In this document: positions 18,653-28,955 of the stretch, piece after piece
Layout of the letters: every line of letters starts with the position of its first letter
Numbering within the stretch: position 1 is the first letter of the stretch
Assembly (NCBI RefSeq): GCF_015595035.1
Contig: NZ_JADNRN010000003.1
Location: forward strand, 680,325-744,324
DNA length: 64,000 nt
Direction: 5' to 3'
From: Marinibium conchae
GTDB lineage: Bacteria; Pseudomonadota; Gammaproteobacteria; Enterobacterales; Alteromonadaceae
The notes under the pieces: model-generated
The model's database searches: none
The model's input: only the letters and a program-made list of their open reading frames with translations
What the model was told of the DNA's origin: nothing
Program-made: the position numbers and the translations under genes

Positions 18653-19429
18653 TTATGTCGATTCTTTTTTACGTCGGCGCAATATTTCACCGGCCAATGC
18701 CAAGTAAGACTTCGCACCGGTAGACGATTTATCGTAATACATTGCAGGTACACCATGACTGGGCGCTTCTGCTAAACGCACATTCCGAGGAATGACAGTT
18801 CGATACACTTGGTCGCCAAAATGGCGTTTGAGTTGTTCAGAAACATCATTAGCTAACCGGTTTCTTGGGTCGTACATTGTGCGAAGTACGCCCTCTATTT
18901 TCAATTCAGGATTTACCACCGAGGCTAATTTTTCAATCGTATCCATTAATGCAGTAACACCCTCGAGGGCGTAATATTCGCACTGCATCGGCACTAATAC
19001 TGAATCGGAAGCCGCTAGGGCATTCACAGTAAGTTGGTTAAGTGAAGGTGGGCAATCAATGAAAATGTAGTCGTATTTATCTTGTATCGACTCTATTGCA
19101 TTACGAAGACGCAGCTCCCGCGCAAACACTTCCATGAGTTTTATTTCAGCCGCAGTAATATCAGCATTACCGGCAATAAGATGATATTTGCCGCTTGTTT
19201 CGGTAATGATGATGTCGTCTATCGGTATATCTTCAATTAGAAGCTCATAGCAGGTATTTTCAACGTCATACTTGTCGACACCACTGCCCATGGTAGCGTT
19301 GCCTTGAGGGTCAAGATCTATCAACAGCACCTTACGCTTGGTAGCAGCCATAGACGCTGCCACGTTAACTGCTGTGGTGGTTTTACCAACACCACCTTTT
19401 TGATTTGCTATTGAAATGACTCTCGCCAC
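18653..19429 (-). CDS. parA: Chromosome partitioning ATPase ParA (Soj)
   Basis: This 258-residue Walker-type ATPase has the deviant P-loop KGGVGKTTT at 11-19 and the FIDCPPSLN Walker B region near 123. It binds nucleoid DNA and works with ParB to segregate origins. The order rsmG-parA-parB is typical of origin-proximal par loci. Confidence 0.98.
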   Translation of the reverse strand: MARVISIANQKGGVGKTTTAVNVAASMAATKRKVLLIDLDPQGNATMGSGVDKYDVENTCYELLIEDIPIDDIIITETSGKYHLIAGNADITAAEIKLMEVFARELRLRNAIESIQDKYDYIFIDCPPSLNQLTVNALAASDSVLVPMQCEYYALEGVTALMDTIEKLASVVNPELKIEGVLRTMYDPRNRLANDVSEQLKRHFGDQVYRTVIPRNVRLAEAPSHGVPAMYYDKSSTGAKSYLALAGEILRRRKKEST

Positions 19430-19487
19430 AATAAATTCCGTTTGTTATGAGTTAACTACCTGTGTGACTAATCAGCTCACACTTTCT

Positions 19488-20129
19488 CTATTGTACTTTT
19501 TGCACCACAAGAAGGTGTCGTTCACCTTGTAATGTTGGCACCGAAAGGTTTATCGAATTCACCACTTTAAAGCCTGTGGGGATTTCGTCAAGCTCAAGTT
19601 GATTTAGTTGTCCTTTTAAGGCCAAAAACTGACCTTGGGCATCAGTTAAGTTCTGACACCAAAACAACATATCTTTAAGCGATGCAAAGGCTCTGCTCAG
19701 CACGCCGTCAAGAGCTTTATCAAGTTCAAGTTCTTCAACCCGACTTTGCACTGCCTTTACGTTATCAATCTGAAGTTCATATAAACTTTGTTTTATAAAC
19801 CGTATACGTTTACCTAAACTATCGACTAACAAAAAGTCTTTATCTGGATTCATTATTGCCAAGGGAATACCTGGTAAACCTGGGCCCGTGCCAACGTCAG
19901 CAAAGTATTGACCTTCTAAATACGGAGACACCACAATGGAGTCGAAAATGTGTTTTACCAACATCTCTTCCGGGTCGCGAACCGAGGTAAGATTATAGGC
20001 CTTATTCCACTTATTAATCATCAACACATAACGTATTAACTTGTCTTGTTGATCGTCAGTAATATCGAAGTTTAGGTTTTTGGATATCCTCTTAAATGAA
20101 GCGCTAAGCGTTGAATACAATGCGTCCAT
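19488..20129 (-). CDS. rsmG: 16S rRNA (guanine527-N7) methyltransferase RsmG
   Basis: This 213-residue Rossmann-fold methyltransferase has SAM-binding motif DVGTGPGLPG at 78-87. It methylates G527 of 16S rRNA. The start codon touches the stop of mnmG at base 20129, the usual mnmG-rsmG arrangement. Confidence 0.97.
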   Translation of the reverse strand: MDALYSTLSASFKRISKNLNFDITDDQQDKLIRYVLMINKWNKAYNLTSVRDPEEMLVKHIFDSIVVSPYLEGQYFADVGTGPGLPGIPLAIMNPDKDFLLVDSLGKRIRFIKQSLYELQIDNVKAVQSRVEELELDKALDGVLSRAFASLKDMLFWCQNLTDAQGQFLALKGQLNQLELDEIPTGFKVVNSINLSVPTLQGERHLLVVQKVQ

Positions 20130-22030
20130 TATGCAGTCTTTTGCTCTGATTTAAACAACATGTTGTGCTTCTTCAAGTAAACCAAGAGCAAGGATATTGC
20201 TGCTGGGGTAATACCCGATATTCGCGATGCTTTACCTATTGTTTCTGGCCGAGCTTCTTTTAATTTTGCGACAACTTCATTCGACAATCCTGATATTTGC
20301 GAAAAATCAAAATCAATTGGAAGCAGGGTATTTTCATGCTTTAAGGATTTCGCTATTTCGTCCTTTTGACGTTCAATGTAACCAGCATACTTAATTTGAA
20401 TTTCGACTTGCTCGGCGGCTTTAGGGTCGCTTATGCTTGGCCCAAAATTAGCGATATTCGTTAATTTTTCATAGGTCATTTCTGGTCTGCGTATTAATTC
20501 TTCTAAAGAATGTTCGCGGCTAATGGGAGATTTAAGTAAGGCGTTAAGTTCATCTAATGAATCATGTTTAAGATGCACCCACTGAGACTTTAAACGCTGC
20601 TTTTCAAGCTCAATACTATTCATTTTCTCTTGAAAATAGGCCCATTGTTCATCACCAACGAGTCCAATCTCTCGGCCTTTTTCAGTCAAGCGAACATCAG
20701 CGTTATCCTCACGCAATAACAGCCTATACTCAGCACGACTGGTAAACATCCGATAGGGCTCTTTGGTTCCCATAGTGGCTAAATCGTCAATCAATACGCC
20801 AATGTAAGCTTCATCACGACGTAATTCAAAGGCTTCTTTACCCTGACATTGAAGCGCAGCATTTGCCCCAGCAATCAATCCTTGAGCGCCAGCTTCTTCA
20901 TAGCCCGTAGTACCGTTTATTTGTCCGGCGAAAAATAGACCGCTGATATATTTTGTTTCGAGGCTTTGTTTTAGGTCTCGAGGGTCAAAGAAATCATACT
21001 CAATAGCATAACCGGGACGAATAATATGTGCGTTTTCAAAACCGTTAATTGAGCGGACTAAAGCCATTTGAATATCGAATGGCAGACTGGTAGAAATACC
21101 ATTCGGGTATACTTCAACGCTGTTTAACCCTTCTGGTTCAACAAATATTTGATGAGAATTTTTCTCCGAGAATCGCATTATCTTATCTTCAATAGACGGA
21201 CAATACCGCGGCCCAACACCTTCGATCACACCAGTATACATAGGTGAACGGTCTAAACCTGAACGAATAATATCGTGTGTTTTTTCATTGGTATGGGTGA
21301 TGTAACAAGGTATTTGCCTTGGATGATCTTCAACGCTACCCATGAATGAAAATACCGGTAATGGCGTGTCACCCGGTTGTGCCTGCATCTTAGAATAATC
21401 GAGTGTTCGAGTATCTAAACGAGCTGGTGTGCCGGTTTTTAAACGCTCAACTCTGAAAGGCAACGCACGAAGGCGCTCAGCCAAGGCAATGGAGGGCGGA
21501 TCGCCAGCGCGTCCACCTTTATAATTTTCCATGCCGATATGTATGGTGCCACCAAGAAAAGTTCCTACCGTAACCACAACCGTTTTGGCTTTAAATTTCA
21601 ATCCCATTTGAGTTACAACACCGGTAACTCGATCGTTCTCAACAATTAAATCATCGCAAGACTGTTGAAATAAGGTGAGATTCTCTTGTTTTTCTAATAC
21701 TTCACGCACAGCCATACGGTATAAACTTCTATCAGCCTGAGCTCGTGTTGCTCGCACTGCAGGGCCTTTACTAGAATTCAGTGTTCTAAACTGAATACCT
21801 GCTTTGTCGGTAGCTTTCGCCATAACACCGCCCAAAGCATCAATTTCTTTTACCAAGTGACCTTTACCAATACCACCAATTGCAGGATTGCACGACATTT
21901 GACCTAAGGTCTCGATACTGTGAGTGAGTAATAGAGTTTTAGCACCCATGCGCGCAGCGGCTGTAGCTGCCTCTGTACCTGCGTGTCCACCACCTACAAC
22001 AATGACATCAAAATCTTGTTGGTAAAACAT
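20129..22030 (-). CDS. mnmG: tRNA uridine-5-carboxymethylaminomethyl enzyme MnmG (GidA)
   Basis: This 633-residue FAD protein works with MnmE to modify U34 of tRNAs. It has FAD motif [10 protein letters not shown] (11-20), the conserved [13 protein letters not shown] segment (47-59) and a C-terminal helical MnmE-binding region. It is transcribed away from the likely oriC, as in E. coli. Confidence 0.98.
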   Translation of the reverse strand: MFYQQDFDVIVVGGGHAGTEAATAAARMGAKTLLLTHSIETLGQMSCNPAIGGIGKGHLVKEIDALGGVMAKATDKAGIQFRTLNSSKGPAVRATRAQADRSLYRMAVREVLEKQENLTLFQQSCDDLIVENDRVTGVVTQMGLKFKAKTVVVTVGTFLGGTIHIGMENYKGGRAGDPPSIALAERLRALPFRVERLKTGTPARLDTRTLDYSKMQAQPGDTPLPVFSFMGSVEDHPRQIPCYITHTNEKTHDIIRSGLDRSPMYTGVIEGVGPRYCPSIEDKIMRFSEKNSHQIFVEPEGLNSVEVYPNGISTSLPFDIQMALVRSINGFENAHIIRPGYAIEYDFFDPRDLKQSLETKYISGLFFAGQINGTTGYEEAGAQGLIAGANAALQCQGKEAFELRRDEAYIGVLIDDLATMGTKEPYRMFTSRAEYRLLLREDNADVRLTEKGREIGLVGDEQWAYFQEKMNSIELEKQRLKSQWVHLKHDSLDELNALLKSPISREHSLEELIRRPEMTYEKLTNIANFGPSISDPKAAEQVEIQIKYAGYIERQKDEIAKSLKHENTLLPIDFDFSQISGLSNEVVAKLKEARPETIGKASRISGITPAAISLLLVYLKKHNMLFKSEQKTA

Positions 22031-22189
22031 GAGATATTGCCTCGATATTGAGAAACATATAAAAATTTAAAGCCCAAAAATTGGGGCGCATATATTATAT
22101 GAGTTTAGCCTGTTTTTAAATGATTATTAAATAGACGCTTGTATAAGTTTTTGCTTATGAAATTAAGCCTACAAAGGCGAAAGCGCTTC

Positions 22190-22475
22190 GCTTATTAAAT
22201 ATAGAGATCTTAGATATATAGATTATTATTACTATTATTAAGCAAGCCTTTTTCTGTGTATAAGCCAATTTTACTTTTAATATACATGTACTTACAACAA
22301 GTATAAGCATGTGAGTAAGAAGGTGTAGAGTCGGTATATGATCGGTATAACTAGCTCTTTTATCCACAACTGAAAATAGTCAAAATTTGATTCAGTGGAT
22401 GAACATAGCTTTAACACATCTTTGGATCGATCTTATCCACAATACTGATTAAGTTGTCATTTTATTGTGGGTAAA
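22190..22475. other. oriC: Likely chromosomal replication origin oriC
   Basis: The 450-bp gap upstream of mnmG holds TTATCCACA boxes at 22360-22368 and 22433-22441, TTATACACA (minus strand) at 22255-22263 and a near match at 22466-22474. GATC sites occur at about 22206, 22340, 22425 and 22429. An AT-rich stretch at 22195-22241, on the mnmG side, resembles a DNA unwinding element with GATCT-start repeats. The order mnmG, AT-rich element, DnaA boxes, mioC side matches E. coli and Vibrio origins. No gene is seen in the gap. Confidence 0.8.
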
Positions 22476-22481
22476 GTGTTC

Positions 22482-23300
22482 TTAACGAACTTGATTAGGT
22501 TGATATTGATTCGATGCACTACTAGGCTCTGCTTGGTCTGGCACCACTTGTTTTCGTCTACTAGGGCCTTGGAAGCGCACTTTGTAAGTATCATATTCCT
22601 TTATTGACTCAAAGCAATAAGGGCCAAGTGCAGTTTCAAGTTCCTTGAGGTTGTGATTGGTGATCAATATACAGTTTTTGTTATTTACTAATCGTTGGCG
22701 TAACAAATTTCCTAACCAACTCTGCGTATTCTTCTTTAACATACTCTGGTTTACGCATACTTCGTCAAGTATCAGGAGATCTACGTCTTGAAGTTGTTTA
22801 TTGATTTCTCTGAATTTCTCTGGGGCGTTATCGCCAGATTGAAAATCGTAAGAGGAGAATCTCATTTCCAATAGGGTTTGAAGCTGTCTATACAGCACGG
22901 TGGTTTCATACTGATCAATAAGTTGGTGAGCGATGGCACCCGCAATGTGTGATTTACCTCGTCCATAGTCACCATAAAAGATCATCATATGAGCACTCGT
23001 GTTTCGCCAACTCGGGTCGGCGTGGGCAGCGATGAAAGATTTGGCGATGTTGATGGCTTCAACAACGTCCTGTGCGTCTTCTACAAGGTTATGGAAGGTC
23101 CATTTAGGGTTCAGTTCTGATTTCCCATGAATCTCTTGTACACGTTGTTGACGGGTTTCTACTTGTAGCTTCTTCACGTCTTGGTTGGCCAGACGATCGA
23201 ATTCTTCACGTCGCTGTTTATAGTCAAACATGGCTTCGGGTTCAGGATCTTTGCCCAATGATTTTGCTAATTCATTGATTCTGTCATTGAGTGCTTTCAT
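22482..23300 (-). CDS. dnaC: DnaC-like replicative helicase loader
   Basis: This 272-residue AAA+ protein has P-loop GDYGRGKSH at 110-118 and Walker B LLILDE at 175-180. The N-terminal helical region would contact DnaB, as in DnaC. It overlaps the upstream dnaT-like gene by 4 nt and ends immediately beside the oriC gap. The tail (about 245-272) is Gln/Pro-rich. The DnaC-type assignment is by motif layout and context; DnaI-like or phage-derived loader naming is possible. Confidence 0.85.
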   Translation of the reverse strand: MKALNDRINELAKSLGKDPEPEAMFDYKQRREEFDRLANQDVKKLQVETRQQRVQEIHGKSELNPKWTFHNLVEDAQDVVEAINIAKSFIAAHADPSWRNTSAHMMIFYGDYGRGKSHIAGAIAHQLIDQYETTVLYRQLQTLLEMRFSSYDFQSGDNAPEKFREINKQLQDVDLLILDEVCVNQSMLKKNTQSWLGNLLRQRLVNNKNCILITNHNLKELETALGPYCFESIKEYDTYKVRFQGPSRRKQVVPDQAEPSSASNQYQPNQVR

Positions 23301-23947
23301 TGTTTTCCGCTGTATTTTTCTACAAGTTTTTTTACGTTGTCATCTACTTCTAAACCAGCTTCTGGCGTAATCCACTGATGACCCACTTTTGTTTGTTCTT
23401 TACTTACCGGCTGGCGTTGCCTGCGAAGTTTTATATTAAGTACAAATTTTTGCGTCCATTGGTACTGACTAAATTGTTTTTCTGGATAGCCCAACCAATA
23501 GGCAATGTATTCCCCTAATTCATCTGCAGAATACCCTTTATCAATTACGCCAACAAGCTGACAAAGCTGGTTAAAAAGTGTGGGGTCAGGATGCCAGTCG
23601 ACGGTCATCTTGCCGAAACCTTGATGATGTTCATCAATAATCACTTTGGGTTCATCAGTTATTTTTAAGGGTAAAGTAATAAGATGTTGGTTTAGGCTTA
23701 GTTTAAATGAGGAACGTTCCTTGATACTCACAAGGCCAACATTTGCTAGCTCTTTTAATAAAGAGTTTACTTGACGACCAAGTTCTACAATTGGCTCTTT
23801 ACTGTTCAGGAAAGCCATCACATCTTTATATAACAAGTTAATCTCGCCAGTTTTAGCATCACTTTTTGGAGATAAATAGACGCAATAAAGCGCCCGAGCA
23901 TGGTTGCTCAATGGAAGTTGTAATGCATCTAACTCCAAACTGTTCAT
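23297..23947 (-). CDS. dnaT: DnaT-like primosomal protein
   Basis: This 216-residue protein is partner of the helicase loader. A winged-helix-like N-terminal half (residues 1-95, resembling replication initiators that regulate plasmids) is followed by a DnaT-like C-terminal domain (about 115-175) with WHPDPTLFNQL and the YWLGYPEKQFSQYQWTQKF stretch seen in the DnaT family. It is coupled to dnaC by a 4-nt overlap. Dna T/C pairs of this type are thought to be domesticated phage genes. Confidence 0.75.
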   Translation of the reverse strand: MNSLELDALQLPLSNHARALYCVYLSPKSDAKTGEINLLYKDVMAFLNSKEPIVELGRQVNSLLKELANVGLVSIKERSSFKLSLNQHLITLPLKITDEPKVIIDEHHQGFGKMTVDWHPDPTLFNQLCQLVGVIDKGYSADELGEYIAYWLGYPEKQFSQYQWTQKFVLNIKLRRQRQPVSKEQTKVGHQWITPEAGLEVDDNVKKLVEKYSGKQ

Positions 23948-23950
23948 AAA

Positions 23951-24388
23951 TTAGCTTTCTGATGAGGATAGAAATTTGGTAAACCATTCTACTGCGGTAT
24001 CTTCAGGAATGGGGTGATGAAGTACATCGATATGCAGAGCGGGTGTAAGTAAAGTTGCTTTTTGTTTAGAGAGTAGCTCTTCCATTTGAATAGCTGCGCC
24101 ACAATAAGTATCGTAGCTGCTATCTCCTAAACCAACGATGAGTACGGAAAAATTCGTCATATCAAGGCTTTTTAAGTCGTTTGCGAAGGCTTGAATATTG
24201 TCGGGTAAGTCACCAGCACCATGGGTAGAAGTGCAAACAACGAGAGTTCTTTCGGCAGAAATATCTGCAAGTGTTGGTTCAAAATGGCAAGTGGCTTTGT
24301 GTCCTGCTTCTTCAGCAGTTGCTTGCAGCGCTTCGGCAACATACTCAGAGGCACCCAATACAGAGCCCACAACGATATCAAAATGCAT
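23951..24388 (-). CDS. mioC: Flavodoxin-like protein MioC
   Basis: This 145-residue FMN protein has the phosphate-binding loop GSVLGASEYVAE near 8-19 and the THGAGDLPDN segment typical of MioC/flavodoxins. Electron-carrier roles in biotin synthesis have been reported for MioC. It lies between mnmE and dnaT, on the same side of oriC as in E. coli. Confidence 0.92.
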   Translation of the reverse strand: MHFDIVVGSVLGASEYVAEALQATAEEAGHKATCHFEPTLADISAERTLVVCTSTHGAGDLPDNIQAFANDLKSLDMTNFSVLIVGLGDSSYDTYCGAAIQMEELLSKQKATLLTPALHIDVLHHPIPEDTAVEWFTKFLSSSES

Positions 24389-24405
24389 AGTTATTACCTT
24401 ATTTA

Positions 24406-25788
24406 TTATTTTCCGATACAGAAAGATGAAAATATCTTTCCTAATAAATCATCAGAACTAAATTCGCCTGTTATTTCATTCAAGTACTGTTGTGCAATTC
24501 TAAGTTCTTCCGCTAAGAGCTCGCCAGCCATATTATCTTCAAGTTGTGACTTGCCTTGTAGAATATGCTCATCGGCTCGTTGCAATGCAATAATATGACG
24601 TTGCCTAGCGATTACTTGATCTTCACCCGCTTGCTCAAAGCCCATGCATTGTTTTAAATGATCTCGCAATAAGTCGATGCCTTGATGTTGTTTTGCCGAT
24701 AATCGAATTACGCTGTAGTCAGCTGAGTCATCTATACCAATAGCTTCCTTACTTTCATCACACTTATTCCTAATAACAGATATTTTTGCATGTGCAGGTA
24801 GTTTGTTATAAAACGCTGGCCAGATCTCGTTTGGTTGCGATGCTTTTTCTACATTACTGTCGACCATAAACAATATTCGATCGGCCTTTTCTATTTCTTG
24901 CCATGCTCTTTCTATACCAATACGCTCTACTTCGTCTGCGCTGTCGCGTAAACCAGCTGTGTCGATAATATGTAAAGGCATGCCATCAATATGAATGTGC
25001 TCTTTTAGGACATCACGAGTGGTTCCGGCAATATCAGTAACGATAGCAGAATCTTTGCCAGATAAGGCGTTAAGTAGACTCGATTTACCTGCATTGGGGC
25101 GGCCAACAATCACTACCGACATACCGTCACGCAGTAAACTTCCTTGTTTTGCTTGATGTTTAATAGTATCGAGTTGCTTGCAAATAAGGTCGAGGTCGCC
25201 CTGAACCTTTCCATCACTTAAAAAGTCTATTTCCTCTTCCGGGAAATCAATGGCGGCCTCCACATACATTCGTAAATGTATAAGTTGCTCAACAAGCAAA
25301 TTCACTTGTTTTGAAAATTCGCCTTGAAGTGATTTTAGTGCGCTTATTGCAGCCTGTTTTGAACTGGCATTAATTAAGTCGGCAATAGCCTCTGCTTGAG
25401 TTAAGTCGAGCTTGTCATTTAAGAAAGCTTGTTCGCTAAACTCACCTGGTCGAGCCAGTCTAACCTTATTTGAGGAAACACAAGCGTCTAATAAGAGCTC
25501 CATTACCACCTGACCACCATGACCTTGCAGTTCAAGCACGTCTTCGCCGGTAAATGAGTTTGGCGCTTGAAAAAATAGGGCAATACCTTGATCGATAATC
25601 TGCTGCTGTTGGTCTTTGAAGGGAAGATATTGCGCTTGTCGAGGGGCAGGGCAGGTTCCTAATAGCTGTTCGGCGATAATACGGGCATTCGGGCCGGATA
25701 CTCTAATAATGCCAACACCACCACGCCCAGGTGCAGTTGCCTGTGCAACAATGGTCTCTTTTGCTAAGTTTGCATGGTGCTGGCTCAT
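24406..25788 (-). CDS. mnmE: tRNA modification GTPase MnmE (TrmE)
   Basis: This 460-residue protein has an N-terminal folate-binding domain (1-120), a helical domain and an inserted Ras-like G domain with GRPNAGKSS at 229-237 and NKCD near 340. The C-terminal CIGK motif is intact. It works with MnmG. Confidence 0.98.
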   Translation of the reverse strand: MSQHHANLAKETIVAQATAPGRGGVGIIRVSGPNARIIAEQLLGTCPAPRQAQYLPFKDQQQQIIDQGIALFFQAPNSFTGEDVLELQGHGGQVVMELLLDACVSSNKVRLARPGEFSEQAFLNDKLDLTQAEAIADLINASSKQAAISALKSLQGEFSKQVNLLVEQLIHLRMYVEAAIDFPEEEIDFLSDGKVQGDLDLICKQLDTIKHQAKQGSLLRDGMSVVIVGRPNAGKSSLLNALSGKDSAIVTDIAGTTRDVLKEHIHIDGMPLHIIDTAGLRDSADEVERIGIERAWQEIEKADRILFMVDSNVEKASQPNEIWPAFYNKLPAHAKISVIRNKCDESKEAIGIDDSADYSVIRLSAKQHQGIDLLRDHLKQCMGFEQAGEDQVIARQRHIIALQRADEHILQGKSQLEDNMAGELLAEELRIAQQYLNEITGEFSSDDLLGKIFSSFCIGK

Positions 25789-25805
25789 TAACGCTTCCTA
25801 TTTAG

Positions 25806-26288
25806 TTAATCGCGAAAGTTAGTAAACTGTAACGGCTGGCCAAGGTCTTCTTGTTTCAGAAAGGCCATAACAGCTTGCAAATCGTCACGTTTCTTGCCTG
25901 TTACGCGCAATTGTTCGCCCTGAATGGCAGTCTGTACTTTGAGTTTTTTGTCTTTTATAAGCTTCACTATTTTCTTGCCCAAAGGCTGGTCAATCCCTTG
26001 TTTGAAGCCGATTGTTTGTTTATGAGTTTTGCCGCTATGGTCTGAATCATTACGATCCATAGATGAGGTATCCACACCGCGTTTTACTAGTGCATTACGT
26101 AAAATATCCATCATCTGCTTAAGCTGAAATTCGCTTTCGGCTTTCATGATGACGGTGTCGTCTTTAAATTCGAATGACGCTTCAACACCACGAAAATCAA
26201 AACGTGTCGATAATTCTCGGCTTGCATTCTCGGTCGCGTTGCGAACCTCTTCACTGTTAAGTTCTGAAACGATATCAAATGACGGCAT
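25806..26288 (-). CDS. yajQ: YajQ family nucleotide-binding protein
   Basis: This 160-residue protein has [10 protein letters not shown] start and [15 protein letters not shown] near the C-terminus, both diagnostic of YajQ (UPF0234). Homologues bind cyclic di-GMP or RNA. It is usually elsewhere in E. coli; here it is between mnmE and yidC. Confidence 0.95.
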   Translation of the reverse strand: MPSFDIVSELNSEEVRNATENASRELSTRFDFRGVEASFEFKDDTVIMKAESEFQLKQMMDILRNALVKRGVDTSSMDRNDSDHSGKTHKQTIGFKQGIDQPLGKKIVKLIKDKKLKVQTAIQGEQLRVTGKKRDDLQAVMAFLKQEDLGQPLQFTNFRD

Positions 26289-26366
26289 GGTATATCTCCT
26301 GAATTTTAGTTTCTTATTTTACGTTATTGTAGCTTGTTAAGGTTTATCTGTTTAGCACTTAAAACA

Positions 26367-26385
26367 AAACCCGCGAATGCGGGCT
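26367..26385 (-). terminator. Terminator after yidC
   Basis: CCCGCGAATGCGGG stem-loop, followed on the minus strand by TTTTGTTTT. Confidence 0.82.
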
Positions 26386-26418
26386 TGTTATTAGTCTTAC
26401 GGTTTATGAACTTATCAA

Positions 26419-28122
26419 TTAACCCTTCGCGCTTATTCCGCGCTTTTCCATAGAAGCATAAATGATTTTCGCTTGTATCAGTGTAATCACGTTACTCACT
26501 AACCAATACAGCACTAGACCTGCAGGGAAGAAGAAGAAGAATATGCTCATTGCCACTGGCATGAAAGTCATTATCTTTTGTTGTAAGGGGTCGGTAATAG
26601 TCATTGGTTGTAGCTTCTGCAATAACCACATACTCGCGCCGGTTAATATAGGTAGTACGTAATATGGATCGGCTACCGATAGGTCGGTTATCCAAAAGAT
26701 GAAGTCTGCGTGGCGTAGTTCGACACTTTCTAAGAGTACCCAATATAAGGCTAAGAAAATTGGCATTTGTAATAGTAGCGGAAAGCACCCGCCCATCGGA
26801 TTGACCTTTTCTTTTTTATAAAGCTCCATCATACCCTGTGACATTTTTTGCCTATCGTCACCATAGCGCTCTTTTAATTGTGCCATCTTCGGTTGTAGAT
26901 TACGCATTTTAGCCATTGACTCATATTGTTTCTTGGTTAGCCAATACATTGCACCTTTCACAACGATAGTGACGCATATAATTGCTAAGCCCCAGTTTAT
27001 GACGATGCTTTGTATCCAAGTGAGTAATGAGAATAATGGTTGCGATAACCACCATAGAATACCGTAGTCAACCGTTAGGTCTAAGCCAGGTGCTATTTCA
27101 GCAAGTACGCTTTGGGTTTTAGGGCCCATGTAGATGCGACTAGATACCTGAGCTTGCGTGCCTGATTCAACCGCAATGGGCGTGCCTGTGTAGCCAATGA
27201 TGGCAAAGTTGTTGTCGACAATACGGCTAGTAATGAGGTTAGTTTGGTCTTGTGGTGGTACCCATGCGGTAACGAAGTAATGCTCGATCATGCCAGTCCA
27301 TCCGCCTTTAGTCGTGGCATTTAGCTTCTCATCTTCAAAGTCACCAAAATTAAATTTAACGTATTTATCGTCTGCAGTAGAGTAGGCGCCGCCTCTGTAG
27401 ATAGGCATAAACATACTACCGCCCTCTTGTTCGAGTGTAGTTTGTTTAAGTTGTGCAAACTGCGACATGCTGGCAACTGAACCGGTATTGTTTTCAATCG
27501 TGTAGTTAACATCCACGATATGTTGGTCGGCAGTGAACACAAAGGTTTTAGTGATGCTAAGACCTTCAGCAGATGACCAAGTAAGCGGCACTAATAATGT
27601 TTCACCATTTAATTCAAAGTTTGTTTTTGACGTACTATATTGTGGACGACCTTTTGGATTTGAGTCTGGGCCTTGCGCACCAACCAGACCGCTTTGTGCA
27701 ATGTGCAAACGGGCTAAATCTGGTTTGAGTAGTTGGTATGAATCGTTGGAATCTTGTGTTACCGGGTATTTTACTAAGTCAGCACGAACAATATCACCGC
27801 CGACTAAGTCAATAGTAATATCTAAGGTATCGGTTGTGACTGTGATAAAACGATCGCTCGCAGTATTTATTTCAGCTTGAGCTGTTTGAGCTTGTGGGCT
27901 CGTCGGAATGTCGGTCGCGCTAGCGGTTGAAGCGCTTGGTGCAGTAGTAGCACTTGGTATTGAGCTGGTCGTTGCCGAAGGAACACTCGGTATTCCTTGG
28001 TCTGCAACAGTTTGCGCAGGAGGAGTTAGAGGTTGAGGCCCATAAGTCTCCTGATATTCAATCCATAATAAGTAACTTACTAACAGTAGGCCTATAATTA
28101 ATAAAGGTCTTTGCGATTCCAT
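26419..28122 (-). CDS. yidC: Membrane protein insertase YidC
   Basis: This 567-residue protein has an N-terminal signal-anchor (residues 6-22), a Ser/Thr/Ala-rich linker (30-90), a large periplasmic beta domain (about 95-345) and a C-terminal five-helix insertase core from about 350 with the NPMGGCFPLLLQMPIFLALY segment. It inserts inner-membrane proteins, among them AtpE and AtpB encoded nearby. It is last in the rpmH-rnpA-yidD-yidC block. Confidence 0.98.
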   Translation of the reverse strand: MESQRPLLIIGLLLVSYLLWIEYQETYGPQPLTPPAQTVADQGIPSVPSATTSSIPSATTAPSASTASATDIPTSPQAQTAQAEINTASDRFITVTTDTLDITIDLVGGDIVRADLVKYPVTQDSNDSYQLLKPDLARLHIAQSGLVGAQGPDSNPKGRPQYSTSKTNFELNGETLLVPLTWSSAEGLSITKTFVFTADQHIVDVNYTIENNTGSVASMSQFAQLKQTTLEQEGGSMFMPIYRGGAYSTADDKYVKFNFGDFEDEKLNATTKGGWTGMIEHYFVTAWVPPQDQTNLITSRIVDNNFAIIGYTGTPIAVESGTQAQVSSRIYMGPKTQSVLAEIAPGLDLTVDYGILWWLSQPLFSLLTWIQSIVINWGLAIICVTIVVKGAMYWLTKKQYESMAKMRNLQPKMAQLKERYGDDRQKMSQGMMELYKKEKVNPMGGCFPLLLQMPIFLALYWVLLESVELRHADFIFWITDLSVADPYYVLPILTGASMWLLQKLQPMTITDPLQQKIMTFMPVAMSIFFFFFPAGLVLYWLVSNVITLIQAKIIYASMEKRGISAKG

Positions 28123-28148
28123 ATAATTCTCAATTTGAATGTTTATTT

Positions 28149-28454
28149 TTAATTACGTCGGTTTTTATCTTTCGTTTTTGGCACATAGTCAAACCCGCCA
28201 GGATGAAGCGGATGACACTTCGAAATTCGCTTCATTGAAAGCCAAGTGCCTTTTATTAAGCCGTGTTCGGTTAATGCTTGGTTGGCATAGCAAGAACAAG
28301 TTGGATGAAATCGACAATTTTGGCCAAGAATAGGAGATATGAGGACTTGATAGCCCTTTATCAAGGAACGAAACGGCAAAGTCGCGATAGATGATGACCC
28401 AACTGACTGAGTACTTTTCTGTCTATTTACTTCTTTTGAGTTTGCTGTTCGCAT
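28149..28454 (-). CDS. yidD: Membrane protein insertion efficiency factor YidD
   Basis: This 101-residue protein has the family core [15 protein letters not shown] and [12 protein letters not shown]. The N-terminal 28 residues are extra compared with short homologues. The start overlaps the end of rnpA by 28 nt. Confidence 0.92.
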   Translation of the reverse strand: MRTANSKEVNRQKSTQSVGSSSIATLPFRSLIKGYQVLISPILGQNCRFHPTCSCYANQALTEHGLIKGTWLSMKRISKCHPLHPGGFDYVPKTKDKNRRN

Positions 28455-28804
28455 CGTTTACTCATCTTTAGCCATAATTTGTCGAGTTGCCGAGCAAGTG
28501 ATTTTTTATCCATCTGCCCAATACCGTGCTTAGCTATTACGATAATATCAACATTTGGTAGCTGATGTCTTTGTATTCGGAAGCTTTCTCGAACAATTCT
28601 TTTGATTTTATTTCGATCTACGGCGTTTCTTACTTTCTTTTTGGGTACAGTAATACCTAGCCTTGGGCCGTTGATAGTGTTAAATCGTGCAAGAACGGTG
28701 ATGTGTGGAGAAACTGCAGGAATAGCATCTTCGAAAACGAAGGAATAGTTACTGGGAGTCAGCAAACGTGACTCCCGAGGAAAAGCATTGCTTAAGTTGT
28801 TAAT
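28427..28804 (-). CDS. rnpA: Ribonuclease P protein component RnpA
   Basis: This is the protein cofactor of RNase P; the RNR core is [13 protein letters not shown] near the middle. The conserved N-terminus [10 protein letters not shown] is encoded upstream of the first standard start (TTG 28765), and no ATG, GTG or TTG occurs between the upstream stop (28816) and it. I therefore extend the gene to ATT 28804, which gives [12 protein letters not shown]. Use of TTG 28765 (GGGAG 6 nt upstream) would give a 112-residue protein missing the conserved N-terminus. It lies between rpmH and yidD. Confidence 0.75.
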   Translation of the reverse strand: MNNLSNAFPRESRLLTPSNYSFVFEDAIPAVSPHITVLARFNTINGPRLGITVPKKKVRNAVDRNKIKRIVRESFRIQRHQLPNVDIIVIAKHGIGQMDKKSLARQLDKLWLKMSKRCEQQTQKK

Positions 28805-28820
28805 ATTGATTGCTCAAGTA

Positions 28821-28955
28821 TTAAGCAGAAAGCTTAGCTCTTCCTTTAGCTCTACGATTAGCTAGTACTTTACGACCGTTTTTAGTGGCCATGCGAGCAC
28901 GAAAGCCGTGTGAGCGTTTACGCTTTAAATTACTTGGTTGAAAAGTTCTTTTCAT
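28821..28955 (-). CDS. rpmH: Ribosomal protein L34
   Basis: This 44-codon gene was read directly: [18 protein letters not shown] start and GRAKLSA end, matching bacterial L34. It is the first gene of the rpmH-rnpA-yidD-yidC block, transcribed away from dnaA. Confidence 0.98.
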   Translation of the reverse strand: MKRTFQPSNLKRKRSHGFRARMATKNGRKVLANRRAKGRAKLSA

